Shown: positions 9,109-19,104 of the stretch, one piece after another
Numbering within the stretch: position 1 is the first letter of the stretch
How the letters are laid out: each line of letters opens with the position of its first letter
Made by a program: the position numbers and the translations under genes
DNA from: CAIKBL01 sp964555355
GTDB lineage: Bacteria; Pseudomonadota; Gammaproteobacteria; Ga0077536
Assembly (NCBI GenBank): GCA_964555355.1
Contig: CAZKRY010000003.1
Coordinates: forward strand, 124,001 to 188,000
Direction of reading: 5' to 3'
Length of the DNA: 64,000 nucleotides
Notes under the pieces: model-generated
What the model was told of the DNA's origin: nothing
Database searches by the model: none
What the model saw: only the letters and a program-made list of their open reading frames with translations

Positions 9109-9795
9109 ATGAACCGTATCCTGTTGGTTGAAGACCATGAACGGCTAGCCCAGCTGATGTGCAAAGGGCTGGCCGCGGCCGGCATTGCCGTCGATGTGAT
9201 CGATCGCATCGACACGGCCTGGGCGGCGCTCCAGCAGCTCCCCTACCAAGCCTTGGTGCTCGACCGAGGCTTGCCGGATGGGGATGGGCTTGTGTTGCTC
9301 CAGCGATTGCGCAACACCGGACGCGGCGTGCCGTGCCTTGTATTGACTGCCCGCGATGCTCTGCACGATCGCGTAGAAGGACTGGAAGCCGGCGCCGATG
9401 ATTACTTGCCGAAACCATTCGCGATGGATGAAATGGTAGCGCGCGTCCGGGCCTTGCTACGCCGACCGTCGGAGCACCACACGCTCGATCCCAGCTTCGA
9501 CGATTTAACCCTGCGCCCCGATGCCGGCGTTATGTGCTGCGGAACGCAGAGCGTTACACTCGCTCCGGCGGAAATGCAGATCATGTTACTTCTGCTGCGC
9601 AAGCCTCTAGAAGTCGTACGGCGTACCGCATTAGAGGCGGCGGGTTGGGGGCTAAGTGAGGCGGTCACCCCGAATGCGCTGGACGTAGCCCTACACCGCA
9701 TCCGCCGCAAGTTGCGCGCGATCGGATCGCGCCAGCGAATCTTGAACGTGAGAAGTCTTGGCTATGCCCTACGTAAAGACGACATGGCGGAATAA
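9109..9795 (+). CDS. OmpR-family response regulator
   Basis: DNA-binding response regulator of 228 residues. The receiver domain (1-115) has the acidic pair E8-D9, the phospho-acceptor D52 (in LVLDRGLPDGDG), T80 and K102 (LPKPF). A winged-helix domain follows (about 130-225), with the recognition-helix region VTPNALDVALHRIRRKL and the wing ending in RSLGYALR. The sequence is of the QseB/PmrA type. The cognate kinase starts 180 bases downstream. The direct repeats at 7048-7066 and 8212-8227 are the obvious candidate targets. Confidence 0.93.
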   Translation: MNRILLVEDHERLAQLMCKGLAAAGIAVDVIDRIDTAWAALQQLPYQALVLDRGLPDGDGLVLLQRLRNTGRGVPCLVLTARDALHDRVEGLEAGADDYLPKPFAMDEMVARVRALLRRPSEHHTLDPSFDDLTLRPDAGVMCCGTQSVTLAPAEMQIMLLLLRKPLEVVRRTALEAAGWGLSEAVTPNALDVALHRIRRKLRAIGSRQRILNVRSLGYALRKDDMAE

Positions 9796-9975
9796 CCGCT
9801 GGAAGCGCGTCTACCACGGTCCCTATCCAATGGTAGATCACCTCCAGGCACCACGCGTTGAACCGTCGGCAGAATTCATTCGCGCAAGCGCCATTGAAAT
9901 GGAAATTGACGCAAACGATGACGGCGCAAAGATCAGACCATGCTCTGAATCGTGCATTGGCGAGGAACCCGAGTA

Positions 9976-11385
9976 ATGCCCATCACGAAGCCTACCTGGC
10001 TGAATAGCCTGAGCTTAAAAGTATTGTTGGCTTACGTGATCGGCTCGTTGTTGAGCATCGCGCTAATCGTGCTACTCGTATTTGCGACCGTGATTTCGCG
10101 GGGTGACGTGCTATCGGGCTCCGACGTCGCCGCGCTCACAAAAGACATGGCCCGCATGTTGGAATTTGACCGCGCGGGCAATCCAATTGGTTTTGACCGA
10201 AACGCGGACGAGCTCGCGTCATGGCTCTATGAGAGTCTGAAACAGGAGACGGCTTACCGCGTGCTCGACGCAGCGGGCAATGTGGTGTTGTCGTCGGCAG
10301 CCGGACCTGCGTTTTGGCCGCAAACCGGAGCTGTGCGCAATCTTAAACGAGGGCGTTTCCAGTTTACGCACGATGGGGTCGCAATGCGGGGGGCGACCCA
10401 GCCCATTCAACACAATGGTCGAACTTGGTTTCTGCAGAACGCAGTGAGCACCAGGTTTTTCACGCTCGCCTATCGCGCATTCGCTTTGCCATTCGCGGTT
10501 GTTGGGATCACAGTGTTCGGCTTGGTTCTGCTCTTTGTTTTCGGTGCATGTGCCTATGTGACACTGCGCTATACACTCAAGCCTCTGCGTGAGATTTCGG
10601 AATCCGCTGCGGCAATATCTCCACGCTCATTGCACGTACGTCTGCGTACTAAATCAGTACCGACAGAGATCGCGCCGCTTGTGGAAAGCTTTAACCGAGT
10701 CCTTGAGCGATTAGAGCATGGATACCGCATTCAACAGGGATTCCTCGCAACGGCCGCGCACGAGTTAAAAACACCGCTTGCGCTGCTGCGTACACAGATT
10801 GAATTGCGAGATAGCCCGGACCGCACTGCTCTGTTGAGAGATGTTGAACACATGACTCGCCAAGTCCAACAATTGCTGCACTTGGCCGAAGCAAGTGAAA
10901 TAAAGAGCTACCGCTTTACTGCCGTTGACGTACATGAAGTTGTGACTGAGGCTGCAGGTTATCTCCAGAGAATGGCTGATGCCTCAGAAGTGAGCCTCGT
11001 TACGCCAGTGCGTGCCGTCGAGGTGAAATGGCTGGCCGATCGAGGCGCATTCTTTACACTGCTCAAAAATTTGCTGGAGAACGCGATTGAACACGCCCCG
11101 CGCGGTACTGAAGTCCGCGTGGACGTTACCGCAATCGAAGTATCAGTTCGCGACTGGGGACCCGGGGTGCACCAGGAACATCTAACACAGATGTTCTCGC
11201 GCTTCTGGCGAGGCGCGCATCGGCGCGATGACGGCGCCGGGCTCGGCCTCGCAATTTGTCAGGAAATCGCACTCGCACATGGTTGGACACTGTCCGCACA
11301 GCGCGCCGAGCCGGGATTGCGACTCCACCTTTCCGGATCAACCACCGAAGAATCTCTCAAACATGTCGCACGTCGCAGAACCTAA
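9976..11385 (+). CDS. Sensor histidine kinase
   Basis: Membrane sensor kinase of 469 residues, partner of the preceding regulator. The ATG at 9976 has GAGGA 9 bases upstream; an in-frame ATG at 9952 has none. There are two membrane helices (about 13-40 and 170-198) with a periplasmic sensor loop of roughly 130 residues, then HAMP (from about 200), HisKA with the phospho-accepting His262 in ATAAHELKTPLALL, and an ATPase domain with N box LLENAIEHAP, G1 box DWGPGV and G2 box GAGLGLAI. All catalytic boxes are present. The loop sequence gives no clear signal identity. Confidence 0.93.
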   Translation: MPITKPTWLNSLSLKVLLAYVIGSLLSIALIVLLVFATVISRGDVLSGSDVAALTKDMARMLEFDRAGNPIGFDRNADELASWLYESLKQETAYRVLDAAGNVVLSSAAGPAFWPQTGAVRNLKRGRFQFTHDGVAMRGATQPIQHNGRTWFLQNAVSTRFFTLAYRAFALPFAVVGITVFGLVLLFVFGACAYVTLRYTLKPLREISESAAAISPRSLHVRLRTKSVPTEIAPLVESFNRVLERLEHGYRIQQGFLATAAHELKTPLALLRTQIELRDSPDRTALLRDVEHMTRQVQQLLHLAEASEIKSYRFTAVDVHEVVTEAAGYLQRMADASEVSLVTPVRAVEVKWLADRGAFFTLLKNLLENAIEHAPRGTEVRVDVTAIEVSVRDWGPGVHQEHLTQMFSRFWRGAHRRDDGAGLGLAICQEIALAHGWTLSAQRAEPGLRLHLSGSTTEESLKHVARRRT

Positions 11386-11456
11386 CGCGGACTAAGTCGA
11401 ATTGATCGCGTAAGCCGACCCATCTGAAATTCAACCGTCAGTGCTACCGTAAGCTG

Positions 11457-14400
11457 GTGAGCTCACACGACTGCAAGGGTGGTCGAAAATGTCTCGAGAC
11501 AATTCAAGCAAGGGATAGACACGAGCAAAGCTTGACGATACCGGGCTCGTGGTTGACAGTAGCGAGGCTGGGTGGACCAAGCCAATCACTTCGGAAGCTT
11601 GACCCAGCCTCCCCGGCACACGCGATCAACAAAACAACGAGACGCTGTCGGACAATTCCTATCGCCACAGTGACTACGACGAGGCCCACTTCTCGAAAAA
11701 CGAATGCGGTTGCGCAAAGCTCCGCCGCGCCGTCCTTTTCCCAAGCATTGGTCGCGAATGTTGTCGGTTTGGTGCTGGTACTCGGGCTGATCTTATTGGC
11801 GGCGATGACCATCCAGGCAGTTAACAGCACTGAAAAGGCGACACGCAGTGAAGCGCAAGAATCACTGGACCGCGTCGCCGAACGGTTACGGATATTGATC
11901 AGAGCGGCGGAAATGACAGCGGAATCGGTCGAACGCGCGGCGCGCACACCGGAGGTCAATGAAGTCACGCTGCAATCTGCCCTGGAAAATTCGCTGGCTG
12001 CCTTCGAGCAACGACCGGAATTGAGTTACCTCGGCATCTCTCTGCCGGCCTCAGGCAAGTATGGCGCATTAGAACGAAACCATAAGGGCGACATTTTTCT
12101 CTGGCTCTTCCCTGACCTGAAGTCGAACGCGCAGGTCGCACAAAAGCAAAAGCTAACCGCCGACGGATTTCGACCTTTCGAAACGCCCCCGACTGAATCC
12201 TACGATCCGCGCACCGATGTGTTCTATCTTGCGGCACTAAAAAGTGCCACCGGTGATGCTTGGGCGCCAAGTTACCCGTGGCGCCCTCCATTCTCAAAAC
12301 ACACTTCACTTTGGGGATTTAGCTACGCGAAAGCCGTTCGCAATCGTGACGGGCGACTCATCGCCGTCATCGATAGTGATATGGACCTACCGGCGCTCAA
12401 TAGTTTTGTACGGATGCTCGAAAGTGAATACGACACTGAAATCGAAATTGTCGAAATGGGCGAACGCCCTCGTCTCATCAATGGTCGCGATATCGTACAA
12501 GCACCCAAGCCCCCGCCGTCGGAGCTTCTGCCCCTGCTCAATCTTGGCGATGCGGCGTTCGTCAATCGAATGATATTAAAAGGCGAGCAACGCCTAGTGG
12601 CCGCACGCCGCGTCACCCTTAAAGGCGGGCTTACTTGGATTGTCATAACCTCGCGTCCCGCTCCCTTTATTCAAACCCCGCTTCGGGGCCAGTTATACCA
12701 AGTAGGCGCCATGGTGTTCGCGATTGTTGCAGGGCTTATCGTGATCTCAATCCGGCTGGCCCGGCGTTTTGGCAAACCTATCGCAGTGTTGGAAAAGCGC
12801 GTCGATAGCATCGATTGGCGCGATCTCGAAGAACCGCCGGCGGTAGCGAGTGTCGCCGTTGGCGAATTCCGCGAGACCCAGCTCCTAGGTGAAGCACTCG
12901 ACCGCATGAAAATTGTGGTCAGGCAACTGTTCGAATCAAAAGAACAACAAGCCGCTTCGTTGGCGTTGAAAGGCGCGATCTTCGACTCGGCGCACACCGC
13001 AATTTTTAGTCTCGATCATCAGCTTAAAGTGATCGAATGGAATAATGCGGCCGAGCGCCTTTTTGCGGTGAAGCGTGAGCATATTCTCGGCCAAGCCATT
13101 GCGGACGGCGTACGCACGCCGAGCGGTGCCGCAGCATGGTCTGCGATTCTCAAATCGCCAGCCGCCGAGACCTATCAATTTATCGGTGCACAAGGGCCAT
13201 TCGATGCGGAAGTACGTGTGGCGTCCTTTCGGCGCGATGGCGATGAGGTGTACACGTTATTTCTAAACGACGTATCTGAGCGCACGCGTGCCGACGCGGC
13301 ATTGCGGCAAAGCGTCGCGCGCTTTCATGCGGTGGCCCGCGCTACCGGTGACGTGGTGTGGGACTGGGACCTCACATCGAACGCTATCTGGTGGAACGAT
13401 AACTTCCAAGTGCGCTTTGGCCATTCGTCGGGCGACACGACGCCGCCCTTGGAAGCTTGGGCTAATCGTATCCATCCGGAAGATCGCGACCGCGTTGTGG
13501 CGGACGTTCAGGCGACCATTGCCAGCACCAGCGATATTTGGAGCGATGAATATCGCTTTCGCCGCAGCGATGGCACTTATGCCGACGTGTTTGATCGAGG
13601 CTCCTTGCTGCGTGACGAAAGTGGACGCGGGATCCGCATGATCGGCGCCATCCAGGACATTACCGATCGTAAAATGGCCGAGCAGCGCATCCGCTACCTT
13701 GCGACCTATGACGGACTAACGGGTCTGCCTAATCGTGAACTAATCCAAGATCGCATTGTGCAAGCTATCGCACACAGCCGGCGCACAGGCCGCCAGTTGG
13801 CGCTGTTATATCTCGACCTGGATCGCTTCAAAGTACTGAACGACGGATTTGGGCATCCATTTGGCGACGTCGTATTAAAGGCGATCGCCGATCGATTACG
13901 TTCGCTCGTGCGTGAAGGCGATACGGTATCGCGTCGGGGCGGCGATGAATTTCTGATCCTTTTGACTGATTTAAGTAACACCACCGACGCTTACCTGGTT
14001 GCTCAAAAGATCATCGACAATCTCGATCAACCCCTCGAGGTTCAGGAGCGTACCGTTCACTTGTCCGGCAGCATAGGTGTCTCCGTGTTCCCACAAGATG
14101 GTGACTCCGCCGATGTACTTATTGATAACGCGGATGTTGCGATGTATCGCGCAAAGGATCTAGGTCGCAACATCTTCCAATTTTTCACTCCCGAAATGAG
14201 CGAAGACACGCTCCGCCGGGTCAATATCGAAACCCAACTACGCGGCGCCGTCGCGGCCGGGCAACTCTCGTTGGTGTATCAGCCGAAGGTGAGCCTGGAT
14301 TCCGGAGAGATTACCGGCTGCGAAGCTCTGTTGCGCTGGCACCATCCCGAGCTGGGCGCGGTTTCTCCGGCGAGCTTCATTCCAATTGCGGAGAGTTCGG

Positions 14401-14993
14401 GCTTGATCGTGCCAATAGGCGATTGGGTACTACGCACTGCCTGCTTGCAAGCAAAGGATTGGATGAATGCCGGACTTCCGCCGGTTAGTGTGGCCGTCAA
14501 TATCTCGGCTCGCCAGTTTCTAAAACAAGATGTGGTGCGTTCAGTAATGTCGACCCTTCACGAAACTGATTTACCCGCGAACCGTTTAGAACTGGAACTG
14601 ACGGAGAGCCTCATCGCCCAGGATGTCGATAAGGTCATCAACACGGTCAATAAGCTGCGCGATTGCGGCGTGAAGTTCTCTATTGACGACTTTGGTACCG
14701 GTTACTCTAGCTTGAACTACTTGAAGCGGTTTCGCGTCGACACATTGAAGATCGATCAGTCGTTCGTGCGCGACATGCTGACCGATCCGGAGGATGCGAC
14801 TATTGTGTTGGCCGTTATCGCGCTTGCGCATAACCTAAATTTTCGGGTCATCGCCGAAGGCGTCGAAACCTTTCAACACTGCAACTTTCTACGCGAAAAC
14901 CAGTGTGACGAGATTCAAGGTTACTTCTTTAGCAAACCGGTACCGGCGGTAGAATTCGAAGCAATGTTACGCAGCGCAAAGCGTCTAACGTGA
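11457..14993 (+). CDS. Membrane GGDEF-EAL protein with PAS domains
   Basis: Predicted cyclic-di-GMP synthesis/breakdown protein. The frame is open from a GTG at 11457 (1178 residues), but the first 85-95 residues are poorly structured, so the true start may be an internal GTG. A membrane helix (about 98-118) precedes a Cache-like sensor domain, a second helix (about 410-430) with HAMP-like sequence, and two PAS domains (about 500-615 and 625-740). The diguanylate cyclase domain has an intact GGDEF at 828-832. The phosphodiesterase domain has EALLRW at 956 and further metal-binding motifs such as ELTES and DDFGTGYSS. Both catalytic signatures are complete, so it could be bifunctional. It stands alone, with a short gap after the kinase gene. 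Confidence 0.93.
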   Translation: MSSHDCKGGRKCLETIQARDRHEQSLTIPGSWLTVARLGGPSQSLRKLDPASPAHAINKTTRRCRTIPIATVTTTRPTSRKTNAVAQSSAAPSFSQALVANVVGLVLVLGLILLAAMTIQAVNSTEKATRSEAQESLDRVAERLRILIRAAEMTAESVERAARTPEVNEVTLQSALENSLAAFEQRPELSYLGISLPASGKYGALERNHKGDIFLWLFPDLKSNAQVAQKQKLTADGFRPFETPPTESYDPRTDVFYLAALKSATGDAWAPSYPWRPPFSKHTSLWGFSYAKAVRNRDGRLIAVIDSDMDLPALNSFVRMLESEYDTEIEIVEMGERPRLINGRDIVQAPKPPPSELLPLLNLGDAAFVNRMILKGEQRLVAARRVTLKGGLTWIVITSRPAPFIQTPLRGQLYQVGAMVFAIVAGLIVISIRLARRFGKPIAVLEKRVDSIDWRDLEEPPAVASVAVGEFRETQLLGEALDRMKIVVRQLFESKEQQAASLALKGAIFDSAHTAIFSLDHQLKVIEWNNAAERLFAVKREHILGQAIADGVRTPSGAAAWSAILKSPAAETYQFIGAQGPFDAEVRVASFRRDGDEVYTLFLNDVSERTRADAALRQSVARFHAVARATGDVVWDWDLTSNAIWWNDNFQVRFGHSSGDTTPPLEAWANRIHPEDRDRVVADVQATIASTSDIWSDEYRFRRSDGTYADVFDRGSLLRDESGRGIRMIGAIQDITDRKMAEQRIRYLATYDGLTGLPNRELIQDRIVQAIAHSRRTGRQLALLYLDLDRFKVLNDGFGHPFGDVVLKAIADRLRSLVREGDTVSRRGGDEFLILLTDLSNTTDAYLVAQKIIDNLDQPLEVQERTVHLSGSIGVSVFPQDGDSADVLIDNADVAMYRAKDLGRNIFQFFTPEMSEDTLRRVNIETQLRGAVAAGQLSLVYQPKVSLDSGEITGCEALLRWHHPELGAVSPASFIPIAESSGLIVPIGDWVLRTACLQAKDWMNAGLPPVSVAVNISARQFLKQDVVRSVMSTLHETDLPANRLELELTESLIAQDVDKVINTVNKLRDCGVKFSIDDFGTGYSSLNYLKRFRVDTLKIDQSFVRDMLTDPEDATIVLAVIALAHNLNFRVIAEGVETFQHCNFLRENQCDEIQGYFFSKPVPAVEFEAMLRSAKRLT

Positions 14994-15169
14994 ATTTCTT
15001 ATGCATCTTGCGCGCGAATGTAACGCCACAGCATTCGCATAATTGTGATTTTCGCGGATGATATGGATGTATTCGTGCAATTTAATTTCCCACGAAATAC
15101 TCAGATTTTTATGGCGCCGATATATCATCCGGACTACCTGATTACGCAAGTCGATTCTACCCTACGGGT

Positions 15170-15440
15170 CAGAGCGTACGCACCGATTTTCGGCTGCACA
15201 CCGACGGATACGTATGCCCGATGGCAGCGCCCCGAGAATTCGTTGCGCCTGCGCGGGGCAGTCATAACGATGTGAAATCGGGCTTGCCGAGTATCCGAAA
15301 GGCGACAGGTCAAGTGCGCTGGTCCGGAAAGCCCGCTTGCGCTACAGCTTTCATCACCGGCCGCCAGGTTTCGCACCACGCACCGATGCCGTGGATAAAC
15401 AACGCCGCGGGCTCGTCCACAGGCCCCTCCTCTTGTGCGA
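15170..15440 (-). pseudogene. Alpha/beta hydrolase, frameshifted remnant
   Basis: The minus strand reads AALFIHGIGAWCETWRP and VMKAVAQAGF, the HG oxyanion-hole region and first helix of an alpha/beta hydrolase. After a +1/-1 shift near 15325 it continues ALDLSPFGYSAS and CPAQAQRILG, the next conserved block. The nucleophile elbow (GHSxG) expected about 25 residues later is not recognisable and a stop is reached near 15170. The intergenic region 14994-15455 holds nothing else I can support. The homology is seen directly; loss of function is inferred. Confidence 0.7.
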
Positions 15441-15455
15441 ACAAATTAAGGTGCG

Positions 15456-16496
15456 CTAATAATCGTAAATATGTTCGACTTCGAACCCGCGCGCGGTAAG
15501 CTCGTTGAGCAAGTTGCTCAACGACGCCACCGGCGTAACCCATGCCACGCGTTGCCGTGCTGACGCGGTCAATATCCGCTGCGTAAACAACACTTGTGCA
15601 TCCGGCAATTTGGGTATCTCACCCGCAGGTAACAGCACGCTAATCAGAATGTCGGATGAGTTGCCGGCGATTTCAACGAAGCGCGTTCCACTTTGCGCGA
15701 GCTGCAAACTCGCTGCGGTGAACGCCTGATAACGTGGCAAGGTGGCGAGTACCTTACCGTCCGTCTGCCGATTTATCAGCTTGAGTGCGGGATGCTTCGC
15801 GCTCAAATCTTCAGGCCAAGAATCAAGCACCACGGCCGTGACCGGCAACGGTGCATCAAAACTCGATTGCGTGCCGAGTTTGATCAACCAACCATAGCCC
15901 GCCTTGATCAAATACTCGGTGGTCAATGCGTATTTGCGCTCCCACTTGCGGATGAGATCCGGCCCCCAGAAAGGCGTTTCCCGCCACAGCCGTTTTAGCT
16001 TTCCGAGAAAATCATATTTGTACCAAGGCTCGACGCGAATAAAATCGACGTAGTCTTGCGCAACCATTGCGCCAAATCGATCTTCCGGTGTCGCGCCCCC
16101 GCTTCGGGTGAGCTCCGCGACGCGGCCAACGAGGGTTTCGTAAGCACAGCGAAGCGCGTATTCCACTGTTGTGCTGACGCCAATCACCATGATCATCACG
16201 TGATAGCCGGCGTTAAACGGATACCTGTCCTTGGTCGCGTTGTACACCGCGCGGTAGCTATCCCAAAACTGTGTGACATGTCCGAGAAAGGGAAAATCGC
16301 TGGGATTGCGATCTTTCACGAAGGTGGCGTATTCAGCCGGGCTATAAACCAGATACCACTCCGGAAACGTGAGGAAGGTTTGATCGGGTGCGCGTTGATG
16401 CTCTTTCGGCACGATTGTAGAGGGCATAGTTGGCTCTCCAGCGTGAGCCATCGCGGTCAACAGGGCCAGGCCCAATACATACCCTCGTATTTTCAT
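15456..16496 (-). CDS. Exported protein of unknown function
   Basis: 346-residue protein with a short cleavable signal peptide (YVLGLALLTAMAHAGE). The mature part opens with conserved-looking aromatic text (FLTFPEWYLVYSPAEYATFV) and contains one hydrophobic helix (about 97-118, YHVMIMVIGVSTTVEYAL), so it may be periplasmic and membrane-attached. I do not recognise the family. Its ATG overlaps the stop of the upstream FAD-methyltransferase gene (ATGA), so the two are translationally coupled and probably act on the same substrate or in the same complex. Confidence 0.8.
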   Translation of the reverse strand: MKIRGYVLGLALLTAMAHAGEPTMPSTIVPKEHQRAPDQTFLTFPEWYLVYSPAEYATFVKDRNPSDFPFLGHVTQFWDSYRAVYNATKDRYPFNAGYHVMIMVIGVSTTVEYALRCAYETLVGRVAELTRSGGATPEDRFGAMVAQDYVDFIRVEPWYKYDFLGKLKRLWRETPFWGPDLIRKWERKYALTTEYLIKAGYGWLIKLGTQSSFDAPLPVTAVVLDSWPEDLSAKHPALKLINRQTDGKVLATLPRYQAFTAASLQLAQSGTRFVEIAGNSSDILISVLLPAGEIPKLPDAQVLFTQRILTASARQRVAWVTPVASLSNLLNELTARGFEVEHIYDY

Positions 16497-18706
16497 GGCT
16501 TGACGAACGCCATCAGCGTGTTGTCTGACGGATCATGTGATTGCAGTAAACGCCTACCGGTATCGCGCAAACCGCAGGCTTCGAGCCGGCGTACCCATTC
16601 GGCGGCAGAGACAAAGTAACGCAGCTCCGATTGATTGGTTTGCCAAGGCACCCCAAGTCCCGCGTTGAACACGGTATGCGCCAGCGATACGAAGGCGTTC
16701 ATCGCGGGTGTTGTGACATCGTGATCGCGCAAGATGAACACCCCACCACTGCGTAGCACACGCACTATCGATTTCATGAATGGCTCAAGTGCCTCCGGCG
16801 CGATGTGATGCAAACCGATATAGCAACTCACCAGATCGAGACTTGCGTCGGCCACAAGATTGGCGTCGATAGGTGCGTAGTCGTTCAGCGGCACGTAAGT
16901 GCCAAGCATGCCAAGTTGGCCTCGCTCGACGATATCCGGCGGCGCGTTGGTGGGCGCGACATCGTTGATCAACAGCAAAGGCCCGCGCAGACGCAGCGCC
17001 TTGCGCAACGGTCCCATATACCGTCCGGTGGTGCCGATTTCGGCATATCCGTCAAAGTCGCGCCGCTCGCCGAGAAGTTCCAATGTTTGCCGTAGCATTT
17101 CGCGTTTTTGTTTGCCGAGTGCGGGTAACGCATAACGAAAGTCGGCGAGGAATGGTTTGATGCTTGGAAGTTTTTGCTGAAGGTATCGATAAATGGCTTC
17201 ATCATCGGCATGCGCCGCGCAGGCTTGTTTGATCAGCGTGTGAAATCGATCTTCGGGATACAGGTGGTAAATGTTCTGCAAGAAGCGGTAGAACGAATCG
17301 GCCCAGCGCACATCGCCATACACAGCATGAAACTCGGCATTGGGCAGCGCAGTCTCCGCTTCAGGTTGGCGCGTCGGCGCGTAATACTTATCCCACAATA
17401 CATTGCGCCAACGGAACTCAGGATCGAGCCGGGCTTTGAGCGCGAACAGTTCCCGCGCGCGGGGGTAGGCACGATGAAACTGTTCGTGCGTCGCATGCGG
17501 CTGATACGGCAGATAGTAGGCACCACCGACGCTTAAAGCGGCGTCGATCAGTTCGCGCGTCCATACGGCAACGCGTTCGCGCGCATTGTCCCGCGTGCGT
17601 TGTTTGTAGTAGACCACGAAGGCAAAGGTCTCGCGCGGGGCCCACGCGAGGAAGGTGCCGGGATCGGCATGCGCATGGCGTATCGATACGTTAAGCACGT
17701 TGACGCGATGGCGCTGGAATATTTCCGCCATTTTGGGCACGAATGCTTCGAACTGCTCCACCGGCACAAAGTATTCCTGCAGCACATAGGTGCGTTCCTT
17801 GCGCGAGGGCGGCTCTAGCTCCACCACGTCGTAGCCCGCTTCGTAGTTGCGCCAATGCACGGCGCTGGATAAATACAGCAACGGATCAACGATGTACTCA
17901 CGACGCCACTTGCCGAGCGGTGTCTCCGACACCGCCCACAAGAAATATTTCTGCAGCCGGTAATTCTGATTGGTCGGCATCAATCCGTATGGCGCGGTCG
18001 CGGCCTTTTTCGTTTCGACCCACGTCACCGAGCGCACCGATTGATAGTGCGGCACGTACAAATCGCCGTTGTGGAACACCGCTTCGCGTGACTCGCGCAC
18101 ATGCTTGCGAAAATGTGCTGCGTATTCCGCGGTCGGCAGCTTGCTCGCGACACGCTCGAGCCGCAAGTTGTGAGCCAAGTCCAAGAGCACTTCGACGATC
18201 ACACCCAAACCGCCGTACCCGCCTATTGCACCAAAAAAGATTTCAGCGTTGTGCGTTCTGCTCGCGTGCACAAGTTCGCCGCTCGCCAATACCAGCGCGA
18301 TTTCGCGCACCGATAACACCAGCGGTCCCAGCCCGACATAACGCCCATGACAATTGACGCTGAGCGAGCCGCCAACGGTAAAGTTGGCGTAGGTCTGCAT
18401 GATTTTGACGGACAGACCATGCGGATCGATAAAGCGCTGGATATCGCACCAACGGATGCCGGCCTGCACGCGTATGGTTTTATCGACCGGCGAAAATGCC
18501 AGCACCTGATTCAACTGCCGCATATCCAAGTGCAGGCTGCCGGGACTCGCGGTTTGTCCCCCCATACTAAAGCGGCCGCCACCGATGGAGATTGGCCCCG
18601 AAGAGCGGCTGATCGCTTCTTGCACCTCGGCAACACTGCGCGGGGTCGCGATCGCCCATACGGTGACCGGATTCAGTTGGGTGACGTCATTAATGATGTG
18701 CGGCAT
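16493..18706 (-). CDS. FAD-linked oxidoreductase fused to a methyltransferase
   Basis: 737-residue two-domain enzyme. The frame is open from further upstream (19120), but the first 138 residues would lie antiparallel-frame across the DUF805 gene; the ATG at 18706 starts at the domain boundary. Residues about 10-190 are a PCMH-type FAD-binding domain (ISIGGGRFSMGGQ, VQAGIRWCDIQRFI, GGYGGLGVIVEVLLDL) of the GlcD/alditol-oxidase type, followed by a C-terminal oxidase lobe to about residue 480. Residues about 515-737 form a SAM methyltransferase fold: a degenerate glycine motif (YAEIGTTGRYMG), then LDLVSCYIGLHHI and VLRSGGVFILRDHD. The fusion is unusual. The substrate is unknown; a sugar, polyol or sterol-like alcohol is possible. 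It is coupled to the next gene by an ATGA overlap. Confidence 0.85.
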   Translation of the reverse strand: MPHIINDVTQLNPVTVWAIATPRSVAEVQEAISRSSGPISIGGGRFSMGGQTASPGSLHLDMRQLNQVLAFSPVDKTIRVQAGIRWCDIQRFIDPHGLSVKIMQTYANFTVGGSLSVNCHGRYVGLGPLVLSVREIALVLASGELVHASRTHNAEIFFGAIGGYGGLGVIVEVLLDLAHNLRLERVASKLPTAEYAAHFRKHVRESREAVFHNGDLYVPHYQSVRSVTWVETKKAATAPYGLMPTNQNYRLQKYFLWAVSETPLGKWRREYIVDPLLYLSSAVHWRNYEAGYDVVELEPPSRKERTYVLQEYFVPVEQFEAFVPKMAEIFQRHRVNVLNVSIRHAHADPGTFLAWAPRETFAFVVYYKQRTRDNARERVAVWTRELIDAALSVGGAYYLPYQPHATHEQFHRAYPRARELFALKARLDPEFRWRNVLWDKYYAPTRQPEAETALPNAEFHAVYGDVRWADSFYRFLQNIYHLYPEDRFHTLIKQACAAHADDEAIYRYLQQKLPSIKPFLADFRYALPALGKQKREMLRQTLELLGERRDFDGYAEIGTTGRYMGPLRKALRLRGPLLLINDVAPTNAPPDIVERGQLGMLGTYVPLNDYAPIDANLVADASLDLVSCYIGLHHIAPEALEPFMKSIVRVLRSGGVFILRDHDVTTPAMNAFVSLAHTVFNAGLGVPWQTNQSELRYFVSAAEWVRRLEACGLRDTGRRLLQSHDPSDNTLMAFVKP

Positions 18707-18723
18707 TGTCGTTGCCCCGAGCG

Positions 18724-19104
18724 CTACGCCAAAGTCAGATAGTCGACACGATTTTCCAGCGGATCGTGGCCGTATTGATTCTCGCCCAGCGTGCCACGGC
18801 GCAAACCGAGCGCGATAAACCACCATAAGAGTCCTAGCACGGGGATCAGCAACAGCAGCAACCACAGTGGTGACTTCGCGCGATCGTGACAACGCTTGGC
18901 GGCAAGCGCGAACGCGGACCAGAACACCAGCGGATATAACACGAGGGTGCTTGCGCGACCGAACAACGAATCCAGCGCGACAAACGCCACGATAAAGGTG
19001 ATGCCGAGCGCAATGCAGGCTATCCAATAACTGGAGCGGCCAATGCGGCCGCGAGGGGACAAATACAAACGCAGCAGCCGGGCGTGAGGGGCGTCCGAAT
19101 CCAT
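18724..19104 (-). CDS. DUF805 family membrane protein
   Basis: Small inner-membrane protein of 126 residues. GGAG lies 9 bases before the ATG at 19104, which decides this start over the ATG at 19152. It has the DUF805 pattern: SPRGRIGRSSYWIA at the N terminus, four hydrophobic helices, AKRCHDRAKSPLWLLL in the middle, and the C-terminal GTLGENQYGHDP. The function of the family is unknown. It ends 17 bases before the FAD-methyltransferase start and is likely the first gene of that operon. Confidence 0.85.
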   Translation of the reverse strand: MDSDAPHARLLRLYLSPRGRIGRSSYWIACIALGITFIVAFVALDSLFGRASTLVLYPLVFWSAFALAAKRCHDRAKSPLWLLLLLIPVLGLLWWFIALGLRRGTLGENQYGHDPLENRVDYLTLA

